Source: Paraniabella defluvii
GTDB taxonomy: Bacteria > Bacteroidota > Bacteroidia > Chitinophagales > Chitinophagaceae
Assembly: GCA_019316985.1 (NCBI GenBank)
Contig: CP079215.1
Location: 434,001 to 498,000 of the forward strand
Reading direction: 5' to 3'
DNA length: 64,000 nt
Of the stretch, positions 54,714 through 64,000 are shown in pieces (positions within the stretch are counted from its first letter, which is position 1; the number at the start of each line of letters is the position of its first letter). The position numbers were made by a program, and so were the translations under genes. The notes beneath the pieces were generated by a model. That model was not told the origin of the DNA and ran no database searches. It worked only from the letters and a program-made list of their open reading frames with translations.

Positions 54714-55623
54714 ATGCAATCTGCCAGAGAGAATTTATTGATACTGCTTAGTACCCCTTTATATATTATTGTAATTGGTATAGAGCTGATTTTTAGTCAT
54801 TTAAGAAAACAGAACACGTACACTTTTAAGGATACGATTCAGAATATCTACCTTATGCTGTTGAACGGGGGCTCGACCTTGCTTTTCGTTCGGTATATAT
54901 TGGTATTGTCCTTTTGTTTTTTACAATCACCGGCTGGTAGCAACCATTGAAACGCCCTGGATATACTGGCTTACCCTTTTAGTGTTCCAGGATTTTATGT
55001 ATTACTGGCTGCACCGGGTAGACCATGAATGCCGCTTATTCTGGGCCACCCATTTCACCCATCACTCCTCTCCCAAGTTTAATCTTACCGTAGGTTTCAG
55101 GTCATCTGTTTTAGAACCCTTATATCGCTTTGTTTATTTTATTCCTATAGCATGGCTTGGATTTCATCCTATAGATATTGCTTTTGTATATTCCGCCACA
55201 CAAATCTGGGGTATTTTAATCCACACAGAGAAAGTTGGAAATCTCGGGCTTCTTGAATATATCCTTGTTACCCCTTCTCATCACCGGGTGCATCACGGCT
55301 CCAATCCAAAATATCTCGATAAAAATATGGGGATGTTCCTGATTATCTGGGATAAAATGTTCGGGACTTTTCAAAAGGAGCTGCCGGCAGAATCGTATCA
55401 GCCTATCAAATATGGCCTTACTACTCCTATGGAAAAAGAAAATGCATTCACCATAGTATTTTACGAATGGATCAATATCTTTAAAGACCTTAAACAAAAA
55501 AACCTGACTTTTAAACAAAAGCTGGGTTATCTTTTCGGACCTCCGGGCTGGAGCCATAACGGCAGCCGTCAAACCAGCGAACAAATGCGACGGCAGGAAG
55601 AGCTGGAACAAAGAAATCAATAA
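54714..55623 (+). CDS. Fatty acid hydroxylase/sterol desaturase family protein
   Basis: About 303 residues with one shift near 54925. Membrane helices (ENLLILLSTPLYIIVIGIEL; FFTITGLVATIETPWIYWLT) surround the di-iron histidine motifs HRVDHE, HFTHHSS and HHRVHHG in the order of the HX3H/HX2HH superfamily. It is a membrane non-heme di-iron oxygenase acting on lipids; substrate unknown, carotenoid or fatty acid possible. Its stop overlaps the next ATG by one base (TAATG). Confidence 0.88.
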
Positions 55624-56098
55624 TGGCAAAAGATATACTTCAGAACTGGGAAAAAAATCAAAAGAACATCGTAAGCAATACCAGCAGTTTTTAAAGAGAG
55701 CCGATAAGAATAAGGTATTAAAAGCTTTGCCGGCATTTCATGAAGAAGCCTTTGAAAATGTAAATTGCCTTACCTGCGCGAACTGTTGTAAAAACTATTC
55801 TCCCCGTTTCAAAACGCCCGATGTAAAGCGTATATCCAAATACCTGGGCATGAAAGAAAGCGTTTTTATAGATACCTATCTTCGTGTTGATGAAGACGGC
55901 GATTTTGTGGTAAAATCATCTCCTTGTCCGTTTCTGGCATCAGATAATACCTGTAATATCTACGACGAACGTCCTTCTGATTGTGCCCGCTTTCCCTATA
56001 CCGATGAAGATGTACTGGTTAAACGCCAGGCCCTGACCTTAAAAAACAGCGAGTTCTGCCCTATTACCTATTATGTGCTGGAAAAATTAATTCAGTAG
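55623..56098 (+). CDS. YkgJ-type cysteine-cluster protein
   Basis: About 159 residues with a shift near 55690; start MAKDILQNWEKK, with coupling TAATG to the previous gene. The CxxCxxCC cluster is in NCLTCANCCKNYSPRFK, followed by SSPCPFLASDNTCNIYDERP and DCARFPYT, the zinc/iron-chelating domain of UPF0153/YkgJ proteins. Biochemical role is not established for the family. Co-transcribed with the hydroxylase-like gene. Confidence 0.85.
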
Positions 56099-56194
56099 CG
56101 TCTGCATACCTCTCCAAAAACTTTCTGTCCTGTGCTTACCTGATATTTCTACTATTTTGATGTAGTATACTAAATTTGCATACATTTTAATTTT

Positions 56195-57230
56195 ATGAGG
56201 CAAAAGGTTTTAGTGATAAAGTTAGGCTCTGCAGTTATCACCAACGCTAACGGCAATATTAATAAGGCCGTTATTAAAAAAATCGTAACAGATATATATA
56301 ACCTGCACAAGGAATATAAGATCGTTCTGGTAAGCAGCGGTGCAGTTAGCAGCGGTAAAAAATATCTTTCGGAGTATAAAGGCACCCTGCTTCAACGCAA
56401 GGTGGCCGCAGCTATTGGCAACCCTATTCTTATACAGCTATACCGGAGCTATTTTCAAAAATGCGGGCTTACTGTGGCGCAGGCGCTTTGCGAACGATCG
56501 CATTTCAGTAACCGTAAACAGTTTTTGCAACTGCGCGACACGTTCCATACGTTCTGGTCACATAATGTTATTCCTGTCGTAAATGAGAATGATGTAATCA
56601 GCGACCTTGAATTGAAATTTTCGGATAACGATGAGCTGGCAACTTTACTGGCCATAGCTTTTGATGCCGAAACATTAGTGCTGTGTACTTCTGTGGGAGG
56701 ATTCTAAACAATGAAAAAAGATCATCCCCGAAATAAAAGCTATCGATAAAGATGTACTCGGACTGGTTAAAAAAGGAGAAAAATCTGAATTTGGATTAGG
56801 CGGAATGCTATCCAAATTAACATTCACCCGTTTGGCTACCAATTTGGGCATCCATGTTATCATGTGCGGGCTGAAATCTCCGTCTCCGATTACCGATGCT
56901 TTAAATAAAAAAACAGGAAGCTGGTTCTATGCGCAAAAATCCAATTTAAAAAACAGGCAGAAATGGCTGGCCAGCGGATCTATCACTTTGGGTAACATCA
57001 AGCTCGACAAAGGGGCAGCAAAAGCAGTAGCGGAAAGGAAGAGCTTGCTAACTGTAGGCATTACAGGCATTGAGGGAAGTTTTGCTACTGGTGAAGTGGT
57101 ACAGTTAATGAGCGAAGATGATATCATTATTGGCATTGCCAAAACCAAATTAAGCAGCGCCGAACTAAAAAAGCAACTAAAGGAAAGAAATATCGTTGCT
57201 GCGCATGCTAATGATATAGTGCTGGTTTAA
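56195..57230 (+). CDS. proB: Glutamate 5-kinase
   Basis: About 345 residues with a shift near 56705. First step of proline synthesis. The kinase domain shows MRQKVLVIKLGSAVITN, IVLVSSGAVSSGKKYL, PVVNENDVISDLELKFSDND and FGLGGMLSKLTFTRLATNLG. A C-terminal PUA domain follows (GNIKLDKGAAKAVAERKSLL with GITGIEGSFATGEVV). It is the upstream neighbour of proA, with a Fic remnant in between. Confidence 0.93.
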
Positions 57231-57278
57231 TTTACTAAAAAATCACAAAAACAGGGTAAAAAAGAGGGCAAAAAATAC

Positions 57279-57318
57279 GTAAATTTACCCTCGTTGTAAA
57301 AACGAGTGTAAAAATTAC
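57279..57318. promoter_or_regulatory. Palindromic operator-like sites before the Fic remnant
   Basis: Two near-identical palindromes, GTAAATTTAC (57279-57288) and GTAAAAATTAC (57308-57318), have centres about 30 bases apart, that is three helical turns on one DNA face. Between them is a small hairpin CTCGTT/AACGAG (57290-57306). All lie within 50 bases of the ATG at 57329. They may bind the downstream winged-helix protein (autoregulation) or another regulator; this is inference. Confidence 0.4.
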
Positions 57319-57328
57319 TCTTATTAAA

Positions 57329-57765
57329 ATGAGCAACTTTAACTCCAAAACTCCTTATAAAATATATTGTTGACAATAAGGCCGCCTATTACAGGAATCT
57401 GAAAAATGTAACAGAAAAACGGCTGGGAGAGCTACATTCTCTACATGCTGGATATGATAGAGGTAAACGCCTTAAATGGTTTGGAACGTTTAAGCGAAAT
57501 GACAGCTGCTATGGAGAAAATGACCCTTGACCTGAAAAAGCAACTTCCTAAAATATATTCTAAAGATCTGGTGGAAGTATTGTTCCTGCTCCCCTATACT
57601 AAAAGACAATACCTTATTGCTGAGCATTTAGGCAATGCCAAAACAGTAGGCAATTATCTGATATCTTTGGAGGAAAAGGGATTCCTGGAATCTGTAAAGG
57701 TGGGCAAAGAAAAATTATACCTGAACAGGCGGTTACTCAATATACTGGAGAACAAAACAAAATAA
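57329..57765 (+). pseudogene. Fic-family C-terminal remnant with winged helix
   Basis: About 145 residues. After a short lead (MSNFNSKTPYK...VDNKAAYYRNLKNVTEKR) comes YILYMLDMIEVNALNGLERL and a C-terminal winged-helix: LVEVLFLLPYTKRQYLIAEH, LGNAKTVGNYLISLEEKGFL, ESVKVGKEKLYLNRRLL. These correspond to the region after the Fic domain in large Fic/DOC proteins of Bacteroidota. The catalytic HPFxxGNGR core is absent, and there is no room for it between proB and the ATG, so this is a decayed or internally deleted copy, or a free-standing regulator. Indels near 57365 and 57435 may be errors, but they cannot explain the missing core. Confidence 0.6.
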
Positions 57766-57812
57766 TCATCCCTACTTTTACAAAAAGGTACATACCAATA
57801 AGAACAATCAAC

Positions 57813-59053
57813 ATGTCGATACAAACCACGCTTATCAAAGCCAATAAAGCTAAAATAGCTTTACAAAAACTACCTGAAAAGCAATTAAAAGGCTTATTGC
57901 AAGCCATTGCCCATGGTATTCTCAAAAATGAAGCTGCTATTTTAAAAGCCAACAAAAAGACCTGGCCGCAAAAGAACCGAACGATCCCAAAAACGACCGT
58001 TTAATGCTCAACAGCGAGCGGCTTGGAAATATTGCCAATGCTATTAAGAACATTGCGCAGCTCCCCGATCCAACCGGGACCATTCTTGCTGAAAGAACTT
58101 TACCCAATGGCATCCGGCTTAAAAAAGTAGCCGTATCGCTGGGCGTAGTAGGTGCTATTTACGAAAGCCGTCCTAATGTAACCTACGATATTGCCGCGCT
58201 TTGCTTACGCAGCCGGAATGCTTGTGTATTGAAGGGTAGCAGTGATGCGCAACATACCAATAAGGTTTCTATTGGCATTATACAAAAGGCATTAAAAGAG
58301 TTTGGATTAGATATTAATACAGTAACCCTGTTGCCTCCCCAACGCGAGGTAGTGCAGGAAATGTTTACGGCTACCAAATACCTGGATGTATTGATTCCAC
58401 GGGGTTCTGAGGGGCTGATCAGTTTTGTTCGTCAGAACAGCCTGGTACCGGTTATTGAAACCGGCGCAGGTGTTTGTCATGTATACGTAGAAAAAACTGC
58501 TGATCTTAAAAGGCCGTAGCCATCGCTGTCAATGCGAAAGTGAGCCGGCCTTCAGTTTGTAACTCTGCTGATGCTATTTTAGTAGACCAGGAAATTGCTG
58601 CTGATTTTCTTCAATTACTAAAGCCGGCTTTCGAAAAGCATGAGGTAGAAATTTTTGCAGATGCTGCTTCTTATAAAAATTTAAGAGATTATCCCTATTT
58701 AACCAAAGCCAAGCCAGAAGATTTTGGCAGGGAGTTCTTGTCGCTGAAATGTGCGGTAAAAACCGTTAAAAATATTGATGAGGCACTGGAGCATATTGCA
58801 CAATATTCAACCAAACATTCTGAAGCCATTGTATCTAAAAAAAAAAAAAAAAGCATGCGAGCGTTTTGTCACTGAGGTAGATGCCGCCGCTGTATATACG
58901 AACGCATCAACAAGGTTCACCGACGGGGAGGAATTTGGTTTGGGCGCAGAAATAGGCATTTCTACACAAAAACTGCACGCACGCGGGCCATTTGCTCTCG
59001 AAAAGCTGGTTACAGAAAAATGGATACTGGAAGGAAACGGCCAGGTAAGATAA
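57813..59053 (+). CDS. proA: Gamma-glutamyl phosphate reductase
   Basis: About 413 residues in four frames; second step of proline synthesis. [19 protein letters not shown] region is seen as [20 protein letters not shown], then [35 protein letters not shown] and [11 protein letters not shown]. The catalytic Cys is in [16 protein letters not shown], then [40 protein letters not shown] and [18 protein letters not shown] run of 16 A at 58837-58852 disrupts the frame and is probably an expanded homopolymer. It ends at 59053, followed by a strong terminator. Confidence 0.93.
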
Positions 59054-59071
59054 ATGCTAAAATATGTATAT

Positions 59072-59104
59072 AAAAAAGCTGGTAAGTAACTTACCAGCTT
59101 TTTT
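59072..59104 (+). terminator. Intrinsic terminator after proA
   Basis: AAAAAAGCTGGTAAG (59072-59086) and CTTACCAGCTTTTTT (59090-59104) pair perfectly over 15 bp with a TAA loop, giving a T-tail on the plus strand. It lies 19 bases after the proA stop and just before the tRNA-Thr gene on the other strand. Confidence 0.9.
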
Positions 59105-59107
59105 ATG

Positions 59108-59180
59108 AGCCGAAGAAGGGAGTCGAACCCGCGACCTGCTGATTACAAATCAGCTGCTCTACCAACTGAGCTACTTCGGC
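59108..59180 (-). tRNA. tRNA-Thr (TGT)
   Basis: On the minus strand the acceptor GCCGAAG/CTTCGGC is perfect. The D-arm is GCTCAGTTGGTAGAGC, the anticodon stem GCTGA/TCAGC surrounds loop TTTGTAA (anticodon TGT, threonine), and the T-arm has loop TTCGACT. All stems pair and there is no indel. CCA is not encoded. Confidence 0.95.
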
Positions 59181-59373
59181 TTATGTAAAAAACGCTTCGT
59201 TTCTTCCAAACGGGCCGCGAAAATAAAACAAAAACTGATATAATGTTTTAGGCGGGAATTATTTTCCTAGTGTACACTCGTTATTTGGTCCGCCAACACG
59301 GATATCCATTCACAACTCCCGGTATTGCTAAATAATCATTAATTTAGCCGCCTCATATAAAAGCATTGAATTT

Positions 59374-60347
59374 ATGCCCAAAAATGCAAACAGGCAGTTT
59401 CTTGATTTTGAAAAACCAATAAAGGATTTATTGGATGAAATTGAATTAACTACTGAGCGAGAAAAGAAAACAGATATTGATTTAGGCAGCCAGATAGAGC
59501 AGCTTCAAAATAAGGTAGAGGAAACCCGTAAGACGATAACTCATAATCTTACCGATTGGCAGCGCGTACAATTAAGCAGGCATCCTGACAGGCCCTATAC
59601 ACACAAGTATATTGAGCTGATGACGGAAAATTATACCGAATTATACGGCGACCGTAATATTAAAGATGATAAGGCCATGGTAGGCGGATTTGCTTCTTTA
59701 GATGGTCAAACGGTAATGATCATCGGTCAGCAAAAAGGTTCCAATACCAAGAAACGCCAGCTACGGAATTTTGGCATGGCTAATCCCGAAGGTTACCGGA
59801 AGGCGTTAAGATTAATGAAATTAGCCGAAAAATTTAATAAGCCTGTAATCACTTTAATTGATACGCCCGGCGCTTACCCGGGCCTGGAAGCTGAAGAACG
59901 CGGACAGGGAGAAGCTATTGCACGCAATATTTATGAAATGATGCGTTTGAAAGTTCCGGTAATTTGTGTCATTATCGGCGAAGGAGCAAGTGGAGGTGCA
60001 TTGGGCATTGGTGTGGGCGACAGAGTATATATGATGGAAAATACCTGGTATACGGTTATTTCTCCCGAAAACTGCAGCACTATTCTCTGGCGCAGCTGGG
60101 ATTATAAAATGAAAGCTGCGGAACAATTAAAACTCACTTCTACTAAAATGAAAGAGTTTGGCCTCATAGACGGTATTATACCCGAGCCTGACGGCGGAGC
60201 CCACTGGGACTATGAACTGGCTGCTCAAAATTTAAAGAAGCAAATATTAGCGGGTCTTGCAGAAATAAAAATATGAAGCCTGAAAAACGTGTTGAGGCTC
60301 GCATAGAAAAGTTCAGCAAGATGGGCTTTTGGGAAGAAGTGCAATAA
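59374..60347 (+). CDS. accA: Acetyl-CoA carboxylase carboxyltransferase subunit alpha
   Basis: About 324 residues with one shift near 60272. It transfers the carboxyl group from biotin to acetyl-CoA in fatty acid synthesis, together with Acc[19 protein letters not shown] is the usual N-terminus. Catalytic-domain motifs: [80 protein letters not shown] and [20 protein letters not shown]. The nominal stop at 60276 is from an indel; the joined end [20 protein letters not shown] restores the family C-terminus at 60347. Confidence 0.95.
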
Positions 60348-60549
60348 CAGATAGCAGATGACAGTTGGCAGTATAGAGTGTAACCGTTACATAGTATCGT
60401 ACTTGCTATCCTCATCTAAATTGATCGTTTGTTAAAGCTAAATAGGGTACTTCAGCTCAAAAGTTCAACCAATAACAATGTTATGTTAGATAAATGATGT
60501 AAACCGTCATCTGTCAACTATCACCTATCATCTCAAATTTCAGACTAAA

Positions 60550-61434
60550 ATGTCTTTACAACAAAAACTTACCGGTACCGGTATTGCAATAGTAACCCCT
60601 TTTACATCCAACGGCGATTTTGACTGGGCAACGTTGGAAAAGCTGATCAATTTCTGGATCGAAAATAAGATAGAATACCTGGTGGTGGCTGGTACCACAG
60701 GAGAAAGCGCTACCCTTACACGGGAGGAAGAGCAGGAGCTGTTCGACTTCGTAAAAGACAAAGCAGCCGGCCGCATTGGCCTGGTAGCGGGTATTGGCGG
60801 CAATGATACCCGTGAAGTAGTGCACGCTTTTCAAACTATGAAACTGGATGGATACGACGCCATTCTTTCAGTAGCGCCTTATTATAACAAGCCGGGGCAG
60901 GAAGGCCTGTATCAGCATTATAAAGCTATTGATGCGGTAGCTCCGTTACCAATAATTATGTATAACGTACCCGGGCGTACCGGCCAAAGTGTCAGCGCAG
61001 AAACTACTGTACGAATAGCCAATGACTGCAAAAATATAATTGCTACAAAAGAGGCTTCTGGCAGCTTCGACCAGTTTAACTACATTATGAAACACAAACC
61101 TGCATCATTCATGCTCATTAGCGGGGACGATCCTATCGCGCTTCCTATGATCGCTTTAGGAGCTAAAGGTGTTATATCGGTAGTAGCCAATGCCTACCCA
61201 AAGGAGTTTGGCGACATGATACGTCTTTGCCTGGCAGGTAAGTTTGACGAAGCATTGCCTTTGCACCTAAAGTACACTGAAATCATTGCTTCGCTATTCG
61301 CTGAAGGCAGCCCAGCCGGGGTAAAACAATACCTGCAGGAAATGGGTTTGTGTACTACCAACGCCCGTTTGCCGGTAGTACCTGTAAGTGAAGGGCATGC
61401 ATCAAAAATCAAATCGCTGATGAAAACCGTTTAG
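60550..61434 (+). CDS. dapA: 4-hydroxy-tetrahydrodipicolinate synthase
   Basis: Uninterrupted, 294 residues. It condenses aspartate semialdehyde and pyruvate for lysine and diaminopimelate synthesis. VVAGTTGESATLTREEE carries the Thr-Thr pair, PIIMYNVPGRTGQSVSAE the proton-relay Tyr, and IIATKEASGSFDQF the Schiff-base Lys; ISGDDPIALPMIALGAKGVI follows. The 200-bp gap before it (60348-60549) holds only low-complexity sequence with a loosely inverted CAGATGAC/GTCATCTG pair. Confidence 0.96.
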   Translation: MSLQQKLTGTGIAIVTPFTSNGDFDWATLEKLINFWIENKIEYLVVAGTTGESATLTREEEQELFDFVKDKAAGRIGLVAGIGGNDTREVVHAFQTMKLDGYDAILSVAPYYNKPGQEGLYQHYKAIDAVAPLPIIMYNVPGRTGQSVSAETTVRIANDCKNIIATKEASGSFDQFNYIMKHKPASFMLISGDDPIALPMIALGAKGVISVVANAYPKEFGDMIRLCLAGKFDEALPLHLKYTEIIASLFAEGSPAGVKQYLQEMGLCTTNARLPVVPVSEGHASKIKSLMKTV

Positions 61435-61446
61435 TTAAAAGAAGAG

Positions 61447-61968
61447 CTAAACAAACATACTGCTACGGGGTATTGCTGCTGGCGATGGCCCCGTTTTTTT
61501 ATTTTCCGTCCTGGGTGGCGCGTGGTAGCTTAAAATATTGTCGCGCAAAAAAGCGATGGGCAAGCCTATACAGATAAACAGGATGGCGATGGCTGCCAGC
61601 GATGCGCCCAACTGCAACGAAGATGCCCCAATCTTACTTAATGGAACAATCAGCCGTGTAGTTATGACCCAGGCTACAATCGCTATCAGCATTGCGCTTA
61701 CAAGAATGCTTTTTTGCAGGAATGATATCCGTGGATATAATTTAAAGTAAACCATTACACAAGCCAGCACAATCAGGAAATGACATAATAACCCTATTAA
61801 GGGATACAGGCCGCCACCCGAAAATGCCGTTTTACCAAAAATGCCACTGGCTATATATTTCAATATAATATCCGGCGGGGTTTTACGAATGGCATAGTTA
61901 TAGGCAAATGCGCCCAATATATCTAAAGTGCCGGCAACAAGTGTAGCTTTCAGTATTTCCCTTTTCAT
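61447..61968 (-). CDS. Four-helix hypothetical membrane protein
   Basis: A 173-residue frame. After MKREILKATLVAGTLDILGA there are four hydrophobic helices, including LYPLIGLLCHFLIVLACVMV, ILVSAMLIAIVAWVITTRL and LGASLAAIAILFICIGLPI. No catalytic motif. The first helix and its length are reminiscent of YagU/DUF1440 proteins, but I am not sure. The last 18 residues are encoded by the dapA terminator; a one-base shift would instead end the protein as RATQDGK near 61498, which is more natural. Confidence 0.65.
   Translation of the reverse strand: MKREILKATLVAGTLDILGAFAYNYAIRKTPPDIILKYIASGIFGKTAFSGGGLYPLIGLLCHFLIVLACVMVYFKLYPRISFLQKSILVSAMLIAIVAWVITTRLIVPLSKIGASSLQLGASLAAIAILFICIGLPIAFLRDNILSYHAPPRTENKKTGPSPAAIPRSSMFV
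61465..61500 (+). terminator. Intrinsic terminator after dapA
   Basis: ACGGGG (61465-61470) and CCCCGT (61489-61494) form the base of a hairpin directly followed by TTTTTT on the plus strand, 30 bases after the dapA stop. It overlaps the nominal 3' end of the minus-strand membrane-protein gene. Confidence 0.75.
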
Positions 61969-62069
61969 GGCTTTGTTTTAATAAAAAAGCAACCCCTCAA
62001 CCAACGTCATTAAATCATAAGTAAAGTAACATTTTTTTAGGCATGCAAGAGATCATTCCTCCTGCTCAA

Positions 62070-62740
62070 TCATTTGTCCCCGCCGTTTTCTGTTTTTATC
62101 AACAGTTCGGTCAACCTGTTTTCCAATGCCAGCAGGCGGTCCATTTTTTCATGTAGCAGTTTGATCTCCAGCTCAGCTTTAAGATTGATCATATAATCTT
62201 TTTTAGCCCGCTCCCTGTCTTTTTCCTCCTGCCGGTTTTGGCTCATCATAATTACCGGCGCCTGTAAAGCAGCCAAACAGGATAGAATAAGATTTAAAAG
62301 AATAAACGGATATGGATCAAACCCTTTGTTGAGCAGTATAAATGCATTGAAACCAATCCATAGCAGCAGAAAACGATAAAAGAAATAATAAAGGTCCAGC
62401 TTCCTCCGAAAGAGGCCACTTTATCTGCAACTTTTTGCCCTACTGTTGCTTCCGATTTATTTTCTTCTTCAATTGCATCTGCCAGAATGGTATCTCCTGC
62501 TATGGATTCCATGACATTTTTTGCCAGGTCTGCAATTTTCCCGGTTTGAGCAGAAAGATGATGCACAATATACCTTTCGCGGTAATCCTTTAATTCCGTT
62601 ACAGACAGGCAATGATTAACAGAAAAATCAGGCTTTTCCTGGCGTATTAAATCAATCAGCTTTTCATTAAGAGAGCTGCCTATTACCTTTTGAGAAACAG
62701 GGTATTCTTTTCCGGAAATGTCACTACGAAAGGTTTTCAT
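62070..62740 (-). CDS. DUF1003 membrane protein
   Basis: About 223 residues with a shift near 62310-62370. An N-terminal cytosolic part (MKTFRSDISGKEYPVSQKVI with LNEKLIDLIRQEKPDF) is followed by VGQKVADKVASFGGSWTFII, the signature before the first helix. After joining come LLWIGFNAFILLNKGFDPYP, FILLNLILSCLAALQAPVIM and MSQNRQEEKDRERAKKDY, the conserved DUF1003 second helix and Arg-rich tail. The charged end (LLHEKMDRLLALENRLTEL) is coiled coil. Function unknown. Confidence 0.85.
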
Positions 62741-62770
62741 CTGTTTGATTAAGATTTAATGACCACCCTG

Positions 62771-63281
62771 CTACCCTTTTTCAAAAAGCTCTTTTAATTC
62801 CTTTGCGTCATCCGGCTTCATTTTGCCGCCCAGTATCAATCTCACCTGGCGACGCCGCAAAGCGCCGTTATACCGTTCCAGATCATCGGCAGTTTCGGGT
62901 TCAAGCGGCGGAGCAGCCTTAGGCTTGCTGTTGCCGTCTAAAGCTACAAAAGTATAATAAGCAGTATTGCTCTGATATTTTTGCTGGGTAACAAGATCTT
63001 CTCCCAAACATCCAGAAAAACTTCCATAGATGAATTAAAGGCACGGGTTACACGCGCTTCAATATGCACCGCATTTCCGAGTTTAATGGAATTGAGAAAT
63101 GAAATATTGTCAACCGATGCCGTAATACAGGGGCATTGCTATGCTTTTGTGCAGACAAGGCAGCCGCAATGTCCATCCAGTACATCAACCGCCCTCCCAT
63201 TAAATTTCCGAAAACATTAGTATCGTTGGGTAATACTAATTCGGTCATTATGATCAGGCTATCAGCCGGCTTTTTCGTCAT
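62771..63281 (-). CDS. Acyl-CoA thioesterase, hotdog fold
   Basis: About 170 residues with shifts near 63120 and 63005. MTELVLPNDTNVFGNLMGGR, LMYWMDIAAALSAQKHS and the joined LGNAVHIEARVTRAFNSSME with VFLDVWGEDL are the BFIT/YciA-like hotdog domain, including the catalytic Asp of WMD and the N-x-x-G-x-L-MGG loop. FVALDGNSKPKAAPPLEPET is the C-terminal extension usual in cytosolic acyl-CoA thioesterases. Substrate chain length cannot be told. Confidence 0.88.
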
Positions 63282-63366
63282 GCTATATTTTTTTGCAAAT
63301 GTAGCTGCAAATTGCAGATTTTTACAGCACGCATTTTAAATGCTGTTAAAATATCAACAACTATAC

Positions 63367-64000
63367 ATGAGCATAACATCAGGTATTATGGAGCAGCCGG
63401 ATCGCAGGCACGAGACCAGAACACTGTATCTTTTTATGCTGTGTTGGCTCATAATAAATGCGTTGCAGGCCTTTTTTCTTGGCCTGGAAGGGGATGAAGC
63501 CTATTACTGGCATTTATCTCAACACATAGACTGGAGCTATTTCGATCACCCGCCCCTGGTAGCAGTGTTAATTAGGATGGGCGAAACATTGGGACATGGG
63601 AGTTTTTTTACCCGCTTAGGCACGGTGCTCATTACAACCTTATCGGTGGGCATTATTTATAAAGCCTTGCCCGAATACCTTAAAAATATAAAATGGTATG
63701 TGTTAACCGGAGCCTCAACCCTGCTTCTTAATGTTTACAGTTTTATTACAACCCCAGACGCTCCACTGCTGTTCTTCTCCTCCCTGTTTCTCTTAACCTA
63801 CAAAAGTTTTATACGTAAACAAAGCGCTGGTAACAGCATTTTAATGGCCCTTTGTATCACAGGGATGTTTTACAGCAAATACCATGGGGTACTGTTGATT
63901 TTCTTTGTAGTGTTATCTAATTACAAAATGCTCTTCAACAGGTATTTCTGGCTAACGGTATTGATCACCACCCTGCTATTTTTACCGCATATATACTGGC
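63367..64000 (+). CDS. Family-39 glycosyltransferase (ArnT/PMT-like), truncated at edge
   Basis: An open frame of 211 codons runs off the window. MSITSGIMEQPDRRHETRTL is followed by a first helix (YLFMLCWLIINALQAFFLGL) and the family signature LEGDEAYYWHLSQHIDWSYF with DHPPLVAVLIRMG. This first-loop DE motif is typical of polyprenyl-phosphate-sugar-dependent glycosyltransferases of the PMT_2/ArnT group. More helices follow (TRLGTVLITTLSVGIIYKAL, APLLFFSSLFLLTYK). It probably adds a sugar to lipid A or proteins at the periplasmic side. The C-terminal part lies outside the window. Confidence 0.88.
   Translation, partial: MSITSGIMEQPDRRHETRTLYLFMLCWLIINALQAFFLGLEGDEAYYWHLSQHIDWSYFDHPPLVAVLIRMGETLGHGSFFTRLGTVLITTLSVGIIYKALPEYLKNIKWYVLTGASTLLLNVYSFITTPDAPLLFFSSLFLLTYKSFIRKQSAGNSILMALCITGMFYSKYHGVLLIFFVVLSNYKMLFNRYFWLTVLITTLLFLPHIYW

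Overview
The window looks like a chromosomal segment of a Bacteroidota bacterium, most likely of the Chitinophagaceae or a close relative. This is inferred from a SusC/SusD pair with a TonB box, a DUF6377-type regulator next to it, a pyrC-like/DUF4199/family-2 glycosyltransferase gene string, a mitochondrial-like citrate synthase, a BspA-type surface protein with the C-terminal tail common in Sphingobacteriia/Chitinophagia, A-rich leaders without strong Shine-Dalgarno sequences, and a few TAnnTTTG boxes. No rRNA, CRISPR array, insertion sequence or phage block was seen.

Sequence quality matters for every entry. Most genes, including essential ones (aspS, gcvP, citrate synthase, tgt, accA, rsmG), are interrupted by single-base indels, roughly one every few hundred bases. 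Two tRNA genes carry indels as well. I therefore give full gene spans joined across shifts and treat the breaks as probable sequencing errors, not pseudogenes, unless stated. Boundaries at joints are approximate.

Layout. 1-4.3 kb: tail of an unknown gene, a secreted beta-rich protein and a large usher-like outer-membrane protein. 4.3-8.4 kb: aldo/keto reductase, HSL-type esterase, BspA-like surface protein. 8.7-16.7 kb (minus strand): DUF6377 regulator, SusC, SusD and a clade-2 histidine phosphatase, a phosphate-flavoured nutrient locus. 17.0-23.9 kb (minus): response regulator, histidine kinase, LTA-synthase-like transferase, PAP2 phosphatase and TonB-dependent receptor, apparently one five-gene operon. 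24-36 kb: tRNA-Ala, small envelope proteins, citrate synthase, LptF/G permease, tgt, glycosyltransferase, retropepsin-like protein, rsmG, Crp-type regulator, yiaA-like gene, aspS.

36.2-43 kb is the accessory highlight. A tight minus-strand operon encodes SIR2-EAD, a STAND NTPase with a membrane segment and an alpha/alpha-toroid C-terminus, and EAD-TIR. It is met head-on by a metacaspase gene preceded by an M15 peptidase gene, and a cytochrome c lipoprotein gene lies just upstream of SIR2. The two NAD-targeting-type effectors share the same small adaptor domain, as expected for an abortive-infection or programmed-death system run by the STAND switch.

43-64 kb is mostly housekeeping: polytopic membrane protein, outer-membrane barrel, glycosyltransferase/DUF4199/dihydroorotase-like operon, tRNA-Pro, SF1 helicase, muramidase, lipoprotein, gcvP, fatty-acid-hydroxylase-like protein, YkgJ-type protein, proB and proA separated by a Fic C-terminal remnant, tRNA-Thr, accA, dapA, small membrane proteins, thioesterase, and a family-39 glycosyltransferase cut by the window end.
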